From the NCBI GenBank assembly GCA_001516045.1, contig LOEW01000237.1, positions 1 to 55,865 of the forward strand: 55,865 nt of DNA, written 5' to 3'. The position numbers and the translations under genes were made by a program. Below, piece by piece: positions 17,117-25,047 of this stretch. Origin of the DNA: Desulfosporosinus sp. BRH_c37 (GTDB lineage Bacteria; Bacillota; Desulfitobacteriia; Desulfitobacteriales; Desulfitobacteriaceae). The notes under the pieces are model-generated. The model was not told the DNA's origin. It saw nothing but the letters and a program-made list of their open reading frames with translations, and searched no databases. Position 1 is the stretch's first letter, and every line of letters begins with the position of its first letter.

Positions 17117-17171
17117 ATTCAGCATTCCTTCAGCCAACGATCAATTTCGTTTCAGGTAAAGACCCTATACT
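17117..17171 (+). promoter_or_regulatory. Phased array and -10 of galE
   Basis: ATTCAG 17117, CTTCAG 17128, a degenerate GATCAA 17139 and TTTCAG 17150 keep the 11-bp register. A 10-bp gap leads to TATACT at 17166-17171. It is divergent from the regulator array 34 bp away, so one intergenic region holds two oppositely facing arrays. Confidence 0.72.
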
Positions 17172-17248
17172 GATAATATTAACAAAACTATTATCATTGT
17201 ACAAACGAGTTCAGGAGAAGCCAGTAATTAACGAAATGAGGAGATCTT

Positions 17249-18238
17249 ATGCATTCCATTCTGGTATCAGGCGGGGCGGGATATATCGGAAGTCATACCG
17301 TTAGAACATTAGTCAAGCAGGGTTATAAACCCGTCGTTCTAGATAGCCTAGTGACAGGGCATCGGCAGTCTGTTCCTTTGGATGTTCCCTTCTATCAAGG
17401 AGATATTGCTGATTCTCATCTCGTTCGAAAAATTGTGGAACAGGAACACGTCAGAGCTGTCATCCATTTTGCAGCTAGAAGTTTAGTTGGTGAATCAGTA
17501 GCAAAGCCAGACCTTTATTTCGAGGAGAATACCGCCAAGACGAACCGCTTTGTAAGCTCACTTCTTAAATCCGGAGTAAAACGGCTAATCTTTTCGTCGA
17601 CTGCGGCCACCTATGGAATTCCAGATGAAGTCCCAATCCCAGAAAGTGCAGTCACCCATCCGATTAACCCATACGGGTTTTCCAAGCTGATGATTGAACA
17701 ATCCCTAGCCTGGTTAGAGAAGGCCTATGGACTTAAATGGATTGCCCTGCGCTACTTTAATGCTGCCGGTGCGGCTTTAGACGGTTCCCTGGGAGAAGAC
17801 CATATTCCTGAAACTCATCTTATTCCCCTAATCCTGAAAACGGCCTTAGGGCAAAGAGAGGCCATTAACGTTTTGGGAACAGACTATTCTACCCCAGATG
17901 GAACCTGTCTCCGAGATTATATTCACGTCCTTGATTTGGCTAATGCCCATATCTTAGCGTTGGAGGGTTTGGAAACAGGTATAGGAAGTGGAGTTTATAA
18001 TGTGGGCACAGGTTCAGGGTATAGTGTCAAAGAAGTCATCGAAACTGCGCGCAAAGTCACAGGTCAATCGATTCCCGTGCTGGAATCCCCTCGCCGACCT
18101 GGAGACCCAGATAAGTTAGTTGCCAAGGTTGAGAAGATTCAAGCCCTCCTAGGTTGGGCCCCAAACTATAGTTCTTTAGAGCAAATCATAGAAAGTGCTT
18201 GGGCTTGGCACCGAAGCCATCCATTTGGATTTGGATGA
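17249..18238 (+). CDS. galE: UDP-glucose 4-epimerase
   Basis: 329 aa. Interconverts UDP-glucose and UDP-galactose using bound NAD+. The Rossmann motif GGAGYIGSH is at about residues 8-16. The catalytic Ser/Tyr/Lys are visible: FSSTAATYG (Ser near 118) and YGFSKLMIE (Tyr near 143, Lys near 147). ALRYFNAAGA is the substrate loop. Length is normal. It follows GAGGAGATCTT and its own phased array. It is transcribed away from the two-component operon and, by that array, predicted to be induced together with galU and the transferases. Confidence 0.95.
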   Translation: MHSILVSGGAGYIGSHTVRTLVKQGYKPVVLDSLVTGHRQSVPLDVPFYQGDIADSHLVRKIVEQEHVRAVIHFAARSLVGESVAKPDLYFEENTAKTNRFVSSLLKSGVKRLIFSSTAATYGIPDEVPIPESAVTHPINPYGFSKLMIEQSLAWLEKAYGLKWIALRYFNAAGAALDGSLGEDHIPETHLIPLILKTALGQREAINVLGTDYSTPDGTCLRDYIHVLDLANAHILALEGLETGIGSGVYNVGTGSGYSVKEVIETARKVTGQSIPVLESPRRPGDPDKLVAKVEKIQALLGWAPNYSSLEQIIESAWAWHRSHPFGFG

Positions 18239-18316
18239 TTTGCTTAACATAGAGATTCTTATCATAATAAAAGTGAAAGCATAATTATAAATTTATGCGA
18301 TAAGTGAGGAATTAGC

Positions 18317-18532
18317 ATGAATAAACCCCAAAAACAGTTGGAAGATACCCCGAAAAAGAAGACACTTAAAAATGTCTGGGATTACCTTGCAGCAGTTGCC
18401 TTTGTTCTCGTTGGAATTTACTATCTTGCTACACAGCGCCCAAGTGAAGGGGCCGTCTACATCGTCGTCGGTCTATTCTTCTTTGTCATTACAAAAATTC
18501 GAGGAAATAGAAATTTAAAAAAGAGAGGATAG
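18317..18532 (+). CDS. Small two-helix membrane protein
   Basis: 71 aa, not recognised. A charged N-terminus (about 1-22, KKKTLK) precedes two hydrophobic helices (about 25-41 and 46-62) with a short loop. A basic tail (RGNRNLKKRG) follows, so both ends are probably cytoplasmic. The start follows GTGAGGAATTAGC. It lies 78 bp after galE on the same strand and may be cotranscribed. No motif indicates a function. Confidence 0.65.
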   Translation: MNKPQKQLEDTPKKKTLKNVWDYLAAVAFVLVGIYYLATQRPSEGAVYIVVGLFFFVITKIRGNRNLKKRG

Positions 18533-18593
18533 ACCGCGTAACAATTGCTCCAGAATGTTTCTTGAAGGTCCAGGCCAACAATAGGAGTAAAAA

Positions 18594-18615
18594 ATAGAGC
18601 CTTCACAGGCTCTAT
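18594..18615 (-). terminator. Hairpin, probably the original tRNA-Leu terminator
   Basis: ATAGAGCCT and AGGCTCTAT form a perfect stem. On the minus strand it is followed by a T run, so it terminates leftward transcription coming from the duplicated tRNA end at 18630-18685. Before integration it would have lain just downstream of the tRNA. Confidence 0.65.
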
Positions 18616-18627
18616 TTGCATAATCAT

Positions 18628-18685
18628 TGTGGTGGGCGAGGGGGGACTTGAACCCCCACATACTCACATATATCGGATTTTGAGA
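18628..18685. repeat. Left attachment repeat (tRNA 3' fragment)
   Basis: Identical over 58 bp to 27641-27698. It diverges immediately outside (18686 G versus 27699 C). It holds the tRNA 3' end up to the anticodon loop, where crossover by tRNA-specific tyrosine recombinases usually happens. Confidence 0.9.
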
Positions 18686-18886
18686 GCGTTCCGGGCATTT
18701 GTTTATAGTTGTATATAACCCTGCATCCCTTGATATAAGCGGATTCTTTTGAAAGTCATTTGGTTACATTTGGCATTAGATTTTTGCTTTTTTATCAGTT
18801 TATGGCTTAAAATCTGGCCGTTAATTCTACCCCTACCCCGTATAACCATGGTCTTAATCTATACCCCTATAGAAAAGAGAGACGCA

Positions 18887-20074
18887 TTATTTCGCGTCTC
18901 TCTTCTGGTTTTTCTTGGGAGTTTTTTTGTTAGTGGTAAATGCCTTTTCCATTAGATCGGCTGCTTGCTGGTCCTTGCTCTGGAGAAAGTGAGAATAAAT
19001 ATTCTGTGTCGTTACGCTTGTACTATGTCCGAGTCGGCCGGCAATAGTCCCAATATCCATGCCTTGGCTTATCAAAAATGTTGCGCTGGTATGTCTGAGC
19101 CCGTGAAAGTTTAGAGCGGGTAATTGATGCCTTTTTATGAAACCTGGGAACCAATGTGCCAGGCTATAAGGAGGGTCTGGAGTTCCGTCCCAACGAATAA
19201 AAAGCCGGTTGTTAGCTTGACAAAGAAAGCCTTTCTGTTGTTGGTCCTCTTGGTATTTCTTGATAAGCTTTAAAAGGGAATCATTGGCCGATATCTTACG
19301 CTTACTAGTTTCGTTCTTAGGGTCCTTGAGAAATGTACCTTTATCCGATAAATATTGACTTGCTTGCCTTATCTCAATAGTTTTACTCTCGAAGTCAACA
19401 TCTTGCCATTCTAGCCCCATTATTTCGCCCATCCTAGCCCCTGTGGTTAACGCAATCATGATCGACGCCCGGTACTTTAATTCCTCCTTCTCTAGAGCCT
19501 TTAGCATAGCAGCTACTTGCTCCATATCGTAGCACTTGGCCTTCTTCTTTTCGATTTTGGGAGCATCAACATGCTTGGCCGGGTTATTTCCCTTATAAAC
19601 GCCCCATTTTATCGCCTTTTCAAATATGGCATGGATTACCCTATGGTGATGCCTTATAGTCTGTTCAGAGAGTTTTTCAGCCTCACCAGGCTCCCTTCGG
19701 CCATCCTTAAACAGTTTAGTATACTTATGCTTTGTCCTAAGCGATTCATAGAATTCTAGCAAGTCCAATGGCTTAATTTTTTCTAGTTTCTTTTCTCCCA
19801 AGGAAGGTAGAATTCTACTTTCAAGAAGCTCTTTGTATCGATGTAAGGTTTTGGGCGCGAGTACTGGTTCTGCATAACTCTTGAGCCACTTTTTCACGAA
19901 CTCCTGAAATGTTATCTTTGAAGCCTTTGTAAAGTCCCCGCTCTCTACTTCCGTGACAAACTTCGCCAGAAGCTTCCCCACTTCCTTATCGTTCTTAGCT
20001 TCGACATATTTAGAATGGTCCTTGTACCTTAGCCGATAGCGGCCTTCTCCCACGTTCTGAGAGTATCCTGCCAT
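18887..20074 (-). CDS. int: Tyrosine-recombinase integrase of the element
   Basis: 395 aa. It has an N-terminal arm-binding-like domain (about 5-45), a SAM-like core-binding domain (about 55-165) and a catalytic domain (about 175-375). Catalytic residues are Arg214 (TTGARMGEIMGLEW), His324 and Arg327 (HGLRH), His350 (GRLGH) and Tyr360 (TQNIYSHF). The catalytic set is therefore intact. I chose the ATG at 20074, which follows AAAGGGG at normal spacing, over a GTG 27 nt upstream. It abuts the left attachment repeat, as expected for a tRNA-integrating element. It would integrate into and excise from tRNA-Leu(CAA). Confidence 0.95.
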   Translation of the reverse strand: MAGYSQNVGEGRYRLRYKDHSKYVEAKNDKEVGKLLAKFVTEVESGDFTKASKITFQEFVKKWLKSYAEPVLAPKTLHRYKELLESRILPSLGEKKLEKIKPLDLLEFYESLRTKHKYTKLFKDGRREPGEAEKLSEQTIRHHHRVIHAIFEKAIKWGVYKGNNPAKHVDAPKIEKKKAKCYDMEQVAAMLKALEKEELKYRASIMIALTTGARMGEIMGLEWQDVDFESKTIEIRQASQYLSDKGTFLKDPKNETSKRKISANDSLLKLIKKYQEDQQQKGFLCQANNRLFIRWDGTPDPPYSLAHWFPGFIKRHQLPALNFHGLRHTSATFLISQGMDIGTIAGRLGHSTSVTTQNIYSHFLQSKDQQAADLMEKAFTTNKKTPKKNQKRDAK

Positions 20075-20140
20075 ATACTTTAGCCCCTTTCTAATTTTCA
20101 CGGCTCGACCTTGAGTAGTTAAAGGATTGAATCTTGGTAT

Positions 20141-20416
20141 TTAAATAAGTTCTTGAGCTTTCTCAATTCGATCACAGAGGTCAAGAATAGTTAATGCAAA
20201 TTTGCGAGCGTCATCTACGCTGACAATTGTAGCTGTGAATATTTCGTAAGGTGAAGCACCCGAATAACCCAGTGCTGAATCTTCATTATCGCCCTTGTTC
20301 CCTGTCTCAAAATTGATAGCATCATGTAGCTCTGCATACTCTAATTTTGTATAAGCACACTCAACGCTCAAATACTCGTTTGGCTCATGGGTATCATGTA
20401 GGAAAAAACGATCCAT
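20141..20416 (-). CDS. Hypothetical protein of the element
   Basis: 91 aa, not recognised. It is acidic and soluble, with a C-terminal helix (DARKFALTILDLCDRIEKAQEL). It lies between the integrase and the next small gene on the same strand, 14 bp after that gene, with a ribosome site GGGGGAAACAAAAT. It is probably cotranscribed with both. Confidence 0.65.
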   Translation of the reverse strand: MDRFFLHDTHEPNEYLSVECAYTKLEYAELHDAINFETGNKGDNEDSALGYSGASPYEIFTATIVSVDDARKFALTILDLCDRIEKAQELI

Positions 20417-20430
20417 ATTTTGTTTCCCCC

Positions 20431-20754
20431 TTATTCCCTCTTTTCACCGTTTGCCACTTTTTCCAATAGTTTTTTACTCTCAAAAACATAATCCTGCACA
20501 ATGTCTATGAATCCAATAATACGGCTATATTCATAGAACCATTTGACGGATTGATCACCATTTTTGGGTTTTTCTTCGGGTGTTCTAGCTGTCCAACGTT
20601 TTACGGCCTCCCCTGGGTCTGGTCTTTCAGTGAACACATACTCATTCATCCAATGGCCTAGTATCAGGCTGGCCTTATCGAGTTTCACTAGGGCGTTTTC
20701 TACCTCCGTAGTTTGCATGTATAATTCATGTTTAAGCTCTTCTTGTGTTTTCAT
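20431..20754 (-). CDS. Hypothetical helical protein of the element
   Basis: 107 aa, not recognised. It is mostly helical, starting with KTQEELKHELYMQTTEVENALVKL in part. No cysteine pairs or membrane segments. The start is ATG after AAGGAGGAAATAATATTTTA. It faces away from the XRE regulator, so it is the first gene of the leftward int operon and likely under that regulator's control. Confidence 0.65.
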   Translation of the reverse strand: MKTQEELKHELYMQTTEVENALVKLDKASLILGHWMNEYVFTERPDPGEAVKRWTARTPEEKPKNGDQSVKWFYEYSRIIGFIDIVQDYVFESKKLLEKVANGEKRE

Positions 20755-20783
20755 TAAAATATTATTTCCTCCTTAATCTCTAT

Positions 20784-20881
20784 TGCTACACGTTTATGTA
20801 TATATCATACAGCTTTGTGTATTATGTGTCAATAGATTCGTGTATGTTTTCTTTTACTTCTTGTATGGTACATATTATAAT
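20784..20881. promoter_or_regulatory. Divergent control region with GTGTAT repeats
   Basis: Between the leftward operon and the XRE gene. It holds TACACG near 20790, TGTGTATTATGTG near 20815, CGTGTATG near 20839 and TGTGTAG just past the -10. The plus-strand promoter is TTTACT (20853) - 17 bp - TATAAT (20876-20881). The repeated TGTGTA/TACACG words are candidate operators for the neighbouring regulator. Confidence 0.45.
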
Positions 20882-20904
20882 GTGTAGGGAAAGGAGTGTT
20901 TAAA

Positions 20905-21114
20905 ATGGCATTTACGTATAACCCTCTTTGGAAATTACTCATTGATAAAAATATCAGTCGCGAAGAATTGAGGTCTGCTTTAGGGTTCTCGTTTTCAACG
21001 ATGACTAAAATGACAAAGGGACAATTCGTTTCACTGGAGGTCTTACACCGCATGTGTGTGTACCTCAACTGCCAACCAGGGGATCTACTGCAATACATAC
21101 CGGATAATGACTAG
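20905..21114 (+). CDS. XRE/Cro-like small repressor
   Basis: 69 aa. A single helix-turn-helix domain of the YozG/HTH_26 type: WKLLIDKNISREELRSALG, then FSFSTMTKMTKGQFVSLEVL, ending in CVYLNCQPGDLLQYIPD. This last motif is typical of these Cro-like proteins. The start is the ATG 8 nt behind AAAGGAG; an upstream GTG overlaps that site. It is divergent from the int operon and probably the switch regulator of the element. Confidence 0.88.
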   Translation: MAFTYNPLWKLLIDKNISREELRSALGFSFSTMTKMTKGQFVSLEVLHRMCVYLNCQPGDLLQYIPDND

Positions 21115-21180
21115 CCGCTCGCGTGGAATATACAAGACAGGTTTGATTTAACGTGTAGTAGTGCAATAGGAGGGATAGTT

Positions 21181-22200
21181 ATGGGCTCCACAAACTTTTC
21201 TGAGTATTCCGGGCCGAATTTACGAGAGGAATATCTAAATACACGCAGAGGCGACTTAACGACCTATGCAGGAATGATCGGTGAAGGTTTTTCCTCAACA
21301 TTAAATCGGCTAGCACAACTGATAGGAAATGCCCATGAGCCAAGTCTAGGGGCATATAAAGAGAGATTATTAATGAATTTAATCAGGGATTTTGTTCCTA
21401 AACGTTATGAAGTAGGCACAGGGTTTGTGTTATTTCCCAGTGAGTATGGAAAAATACCAGATGAAAATGTTCCCTGGAATTTACACAAATACAAGGTTTC
21501 AAAACAACTAGATATTATCGTTTATGATTCTTTTAATTATCCAATAATATTTAAGGATGGAGATTTTGTAATTGTCAGACCAGAAGCAGTTTGTTCAATC
21601 GTTGAAGTTAAAGGAGCCCTGGATACCAAGCAAATTACAAGTTTTATGGACCTCTTTATTGATTTCGCTAGAAAGTGGGTCGAAACTGATTTATATTACC
21701 GAAAGAACCGCTTAACACCTCTTGGATATCCAAAATTATTAGTTATGAACTGGCTAGTTGCCGTTGATTCAAAGGGAAAACCGAGGTCAAATGGTCGTCT
21801 CTTACGCAAAAAAATTGCTGAAGAATATCGGAAAAATATATCACCTGAAGAAATTAGGAGTGCAAGGTATCCATTATTGCGTACTGCTTATATTTATAAC
21901 GATTGCTACGTTTGTTCTAGCTTGTATAGCCCAGATGAAGAAAAAACATATGCCGGTTATTGGACATTGAGGGGAAAGTTTATCCAGTACAATGATAAAA
22001 CTGGAGAACCAATTCTTGGTCCAGATAAAACTGTTTCGGACTTGTTATCTGAAATCCAAGACTCACTAGATACACCTAAAAACAGGATATTCTCAAATGT
22101 AGATCAAGTTGGTTGGCCAGGTGATTTCCCTCATCGAGATGATGGATTCGATGCGTGCTTTACTGGAGCTGATCTTATGGCGTCCAGCACCGATGACTAG
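21181..22200 (+). CDS. DUF6602-like putative PD-(D/E)xK nuclease
   Basis: 339 aa. The core (about 25-200) shows the restriction-endonuclease-like pattern: GAYKERLLMNLIRDFVP with Glu61, then KQLDIIVYDS with Asp111, then CSIVEVKGALD with Glu142 and Lys144. The spacing D-x(30)-ExK is right for a PD-(D/E)xK active site. The arrangement matches DUF6602-type proteins, often found in defence or mobile-element settings. That name is from memory of the family, not a search. It starts with ATG after AGGAGGGATAGTT. It lies next to the repressor with the transcription direction of cargo, opposite to the replication/capsid block. A role in defence against competing phages is an inference. Confidence 0.65.
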   Translation: MGSTNFSEYSGPNLREEYLNTRRGDLTTYAGMIGEGFSSTLNRLAQLIGNAHEPSLGAYKERLLMNLIRDFVPKRYEVGTGFVLFPSEYGKIPDENVPWNLHKYKVSKQLDIIVYDSFNYPIIFKDGDFVIVRPEAVCSIVEVKGALDTKQITSFMDLFIDFARKWVETDLYYRKNRLTPLGYPKLLVMNWLVAVDSKGKPRSNGRLLRKKIAEEYRKNISPEEIRSARYPLLRTAYIYNDCYVCSSLYSPDEEKTYAGYWTLRGKFIQYNDKTGEPILGPDKTVSDLLSEIQDSLDTPKNRIFSNVDQVGWPGDFPHRDDGFDACFTGADLMASSTDD

Positions 22201-22302
22201 CAACCCGTTATTTTTGTTGTAATGTTTTAATTAGGTGGAATTTCTTCTAAACAGTTGATTTGCACTATTTTTTGATTTGAAATGAATGTTAACAATTGCA
22301 GG

Positions 22303-22330
22303 AATATCCTTCCTTTTGTCGAAGGATATT
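22303..22330 (+). terminator. Perfect hairpin between cargo genes
   Basis: AATATCCTTC (22303-22312) and GAAGGATATT (22321-22330) form a 10-bp perfect stem with an 8-nt loop, followed only by TTG. It may be a weak terminator or a processing site between the nuclease-like gene and the winged-helix gene. Confidence 0.45.
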
Positions 22331-22361
22331 TTGAAGGATTAGGCAGAAGGGAGCGAGTTTC

Positions 22362-22772
22362 TTGGATCTGGATTCTAAGCAAAGGGTTTTACTAGCTATT
22401 TATACTGAATATCAGAAGGATATTCCGACAATGGAGGACATAACAGCCGAAGCATTGGAGTTGGACATAGAGGTATTTGGAATTGCGGTTGAAAAACTTA
22501 TAAATGAGCAAATGATTAACGCCTCACCGAAAGTGGTCGAACGAAGAGGTTTGAGCAAACAGCGAATAGAAGATGTTAATCTTCATGGGGTAATGATGTC
22601 GGCTAAAGGCCTCGAATATGTTGAACAGAAATTATCTATTGACCAAACATTGAGTAATAAGGAAAAGGTCGATAAAGTAATGGAATCTGCAGGCAATTGG
22701 GGATGGGAACAAATCAAGGACATTGGAACAAAGGTATTAGCCGAAATGGCAATAAAAGCAGTTGGTATATAA
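22362..22772 (+). CDS. Winged-helix-like protein (YjcQ-like)
   Basis: 136 aa. The N-terminal half (about 1-90) has the pattern of a small winged helix: KQRVLLAIYTEYQK, TAEALELDIEVFGIAVEKLINEQMI and ITAKGLEYV-like MSAKGLEYVEQKL. This recalls the phage protein family YjcQ. The C-terminal helix (WGWEQIKDIGTKVLAEMAIKAVG) is amphipathic. The start is TTG at 22362, 8 nt behind AAGGGAG. It follows the nuclease-like gene and ends at a strong terminator, so the two form the plus-strand cargo unit. Function unknown; it could be a regulator or partner of the nuclease. Confidence 0.7.
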   Translation: MDLDSKQRVLLAIYTEYQKDIPTMEDITAEALELDIEVFGIAVEKLINEQMINASPKVVERRGLSKQRIEDVNLHGVMMSAKGLEYVEQKLSIDQTLSNKEKVDKVMESAGNWGWEQIKDIGTKVLAEMAIKAVGI

Positions 22773-22776
22773 AATT

Positions 22777-22795
22777 GAGCCTTTGGGCTCTTTTT
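22777..22795 (+). terminator. Terminator of the cargo unit
   Basis: GAGCC-TTT-GGGCTC followed by TTTTT, directly after the winged-helix gene stop. Confidence 0.85.
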
Positions 22796-23239
22796 ATTGC
22801 CCCTATGGGAAATGATCTCCCCAAATTTCATGAACCCTAACTCAAATTCGCAAGCGCTTGCGAATTTGATAAAAATGTTTTGGCATATTTAGCTTGGGTT
22901 TGACAATGTTGTCCTAAAATTTGATAAAGGGAGTTTTTGCGTGTAAATAGAGGGACTGCGGTGTAGGGAAATTAGGTGGTAAGGAAGTGACTACGCCCCA
23001 CTAATTTAAAATTTTCTTAGTTTCGGGAATTTTTTTCACACATGAGTTGGTACGAGGTTTTTTAACTGAGTGTTGTGGGGATTTGATACCCCTACCCATA
23101 CCAATAAATAATTATACTAATACCTTTAAAAAGGAGCCCCAGAGTAGTTTAAGTACCCCAGGGCCAAGTAGAGGAGGAAGCTATATCTTAAACCGAAAGA
23201 TGATACCCAGTCACCTTTCAGCTTCAAGCGAAGTTATTA
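22796..23239. other. Non-coding stretch at the 3' side of the capsid gene
   Basis: Apart from the palindrome at 22843-22868, I see no gene here that I can defend. A short plus-strand frame (23047-23259) has no ribosome site and runs into the capsid gene antisense. The stretch is AT-rich with several TA(C)CCC words near 23090. Late genes such as tail or portal genes, which would normally follow a capsid gene, are absent, so a deletion here is possible. Confidence 0.5.
22843..22868. repeat. Perfect 26-bp palindrome
   Basis: CAAATTCGCAAGC is followed immediately by its exact reverse complement, with no spacer. It sits in the 445-bp non-coding stretch between the cargo terminator and the capsid gene end. 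It could be an operator, a cruciform-forming site or part of a packaging or replication signal. Confidence 0.8.
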
Positions 23240-24661
23240 CTACCTGGTTTCAAGTGTAACGCACCATGATAACGGGTCCCCATTTCTAGGAATGATAGGA
23301 CCGTCCCATGTCCCCTGACCGTCAACCCGTAGGATTGTCCTATAGTCAGTCTCATCTTCAGTCCAGCCAGGAGCATTGGACTTGTCCAGGGATACCTCTT
23401 TGCGAAGTCCTACCGCATACTGCGACCAATCAACCAGGGATATATCTCCCTTGGCTCCTAATGCTGGAACTTTCTCAGTGAAGACAACAGGTCTACTCAA
23501 GATAGTAAACACGCCGTTTGATTCGCTCATAACTGGGACGAACGATCCAGCGGTGCCCATTGAAATAGATAAGGTAAGAAGTTGGGGAATCGCTGTTGAA
23601 TTAACAACCCACACTGTCTTTGAAATACATTGTGGGGCTACCCTTGCGAACATCTTCACTAAATTCTCGTAAATTATTGTGCCGGCTGCTTGTCCAACCT
23701 CTTTTAATACCGTGATCAATGCTGGATCGCTTAACATCCCCAATGGCTTACCTACGCCGTTACCATTGATAAACGCATAGTCCATATCAAAGCCCATAGT
23801 GCTAGACATTGCCGTTCCCAGTTGTGACTCAAAGCTCAGTCCATCTGCCAGCAACTCATTCGATGCTGAAGTGAATATTGCCAGCTTTTTAGCGTTTAAG
23901 GTAAGCATTCTCAGTTTGCCCTTTTGCCTTGTTGCTGTCCCTGCCTCAGCCATCCAAACACCGTTTAAGCCACCGTAAAGTCCTGAACTATGGTTCCTAG
24001 CATCCCAAGCCGGTATCTTACGAGTCTCTGTTTTCATGGGCCATACTTGCGCCCTGGGTCGAACAATTTCAGCCTCAAGGGAGTTATCTAATAACCAGGC
24101 TGCAAACTCTTCAGGTACCGCAAATCCACCTTCAACGGGTATGCCCTCAGTCATGGAGTTCTTAATTCCACTTCCAATTAGCTTGTCATCATATCTCCCA
24201 CTGTGGACTGTCTTAAGAAAGTCATTGAACGATTTAAAACCGCCATTGGATAAGCTTGATCGTCCACCATTACTGAACATGCTTTTAAACTTCTTAGCCT
24301 CAAAGGTTAGGCATGCTCCGCCGCCGTCTTCGTCTGATCCGCTACTTCCGAATGAAGAATACAGTGGTGAATTTACTGGAGCTTTGTCCTCGATCTCAAT
24401 AGCTGCACGAAGTGCCTCTATCCCGAACACACCATTAATAAAACCGTAATTATGATCCGGTGCAACTGCCTTAGCTGTCATCTTGATTGTGTCCCCAACG
24501 TCATTGATTTTATTTATCAACCCTGTCCAGTCAGCTTCGGCCTTAGCGCTCTTGAAATCTCCATTCTCATCAGTGTTTTGCTCGAAGACTTTGACGGCTG
24601 TATCCATGTGTTTTGCACGTTTCTTATTCATTTCTTGGAGGTCTTCTAGTGTATATTTCAC
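23240..24661 (-). CDS. HK97-family major capsid protein
   Basis: 473 aa. The N-terminal 110 or so residues are helical and charged, like the delta (scaffold) domain that is usually removed by a protease. A Gly/Ser linker (about 98-112) follows. The capsid fold shows FNDFLKTVHSG, EGGFAVPEEFAAWLLDNSLEAEIVRPRAQVWPM (in part at about 170-205), LTLNAKKLAIFTSASNELLADG, and MDYAFINGNGVGKPLGML, all classic HK97-type landmarks. The start is GTG at 24661. No protease, portal, scaffold or terminase genes accompany it. A free-standing capsid gene suggests a satellite that builds or resizes capsids with helper parts, or a decayed prophage. Confidence 0.92.
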   Translation of the reverse strand: MKYTLEDLQEMNKKRAKHMDTAVKVFEQNTDENGDFKSAKAEADWTGLINKINDVGDTIKMTAKAVAPDHNYGFINGVFGIEALRAAIEIEDKAPVNSPLYSSFGSSGSDEDGGGACLTFEAKKFKSMFSNGGRSSLSNGGFKSFNDFLKTVHSGRYDDKLIGSGIKNSMTEGIPVEGGFAVPEEFAAWLLDNSLEAEIVRPRAQVWPMKTETRKIPAWDARNHSSGLYGGLNGVWMAEAGTATRQKGKLRMLTLNAKKLAIFTSASNELLADGLSFESQLGTAMSSTMGFDMDYAFINGNGVGKPLGMLSDPALITVLKEVGQAAGTIIYENLVKMFARVAPQCISKTVWVVNSTAIPQLLTLSISMGTAGSFVPVMSESNGVFTILSRPVVFTEKVPALGAKGDISLVDWSQYAVGLRKEVSLDKSNAPGWTEDETDYRTILRVDGQGTWDGPIIPRNGDPLSWCVTLETR

Positions 24662-24794
24662 GATAAATCAGTCCCTTTCTTAATAAAAACGTATCTATTT
24701 CAACTAATTTTGCGTGTTCTTGCGCCCATCTAGGCCAGAACTTCAGTACTGCATCTGCACGGCTTACGCTCCTTTGAGCTTCTCGGTGCCCCAT
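24624..24794 (-). CDS. Possible small protein overlapping the capsid start
   Basis: A 56-aa frame from ATG at 24794 (GHREAQRSVSRADAVLKFWP...) overlaps the first codons of the capsid gene. The open frame extends upstream to 24824 without a start and there encodes DNPYCGKCRQ, a CxxC zinc-ribbon-like piece. An ATG at 24827-24829 lies in the neighbouring frame and would join that piece if one base were inserted. It may be a frameshifted remnant of a small zinc-binding protein. Low certainty. Confidence 0.3.
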   Translation of the reverse strand: MGHREAQRSVSRADAVLKFWPRWAQEHAKLVEIDTFLLRKGLIYREIYTRRPPRNE

Positions 24795-24843
24795 CTGGCG
24801 ACACTTTCCGCAATAAGGATTATCTCATGGTTTAAAAATATCC

Positions 24844-25032
24844 TCAGTGCTCAATCATCCAAGTGAAGGCATCAATTGATATAATGGTCTTTCCTTCGGC
24901 TATTACTAGATCCATGAGGCTCTTTCTGCGTTTATTTTGGCGCTTAAGCTGTTTATCCGTAAGTTTCTTACCTTCCCTTCCTGCCATCATCGTCATCAAG
25001 CACGGCACCGGATCGCGTTCCACTTTATCCAT
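24844..25032 (-). CDS. Hypothetical small basic protein
   Basis: 62 aa, not recognised. It is Lys/Arg-rich in the middle (KKLTDKQLKRQNKRRKSLMDLVI), then IDAFTWMIEH. The ATG at 25032 follows AAAAGGATG; a GTG 9 nt upstream is the alternative. It is part of the minus-strand early block, 15 bp after the 77-aa gene. Confidence 0.55.
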   Translation of the reverse strand: MDKVERDPVPCLMTMMAGREGKKLTDKQLKRQNKRRKSLMDLVIAEGKTIISIDAFTWMIEH

Positions 25033-25047
25033 GAATAACACATCCTT

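Noticed and set aside
20829..21098. Minus-strand 89-codon frame opposite the XRE repressor
   Set aside because: The plus strand encodes a clear HTH protein with ribosome site and promoter; this is its antisense shadow.
23047..23259. Plus-strand 70-codon frame after the palindrome
   Set aside because: No ribosome site or family resemblance, and its end overlaps the capsid gene antisense.
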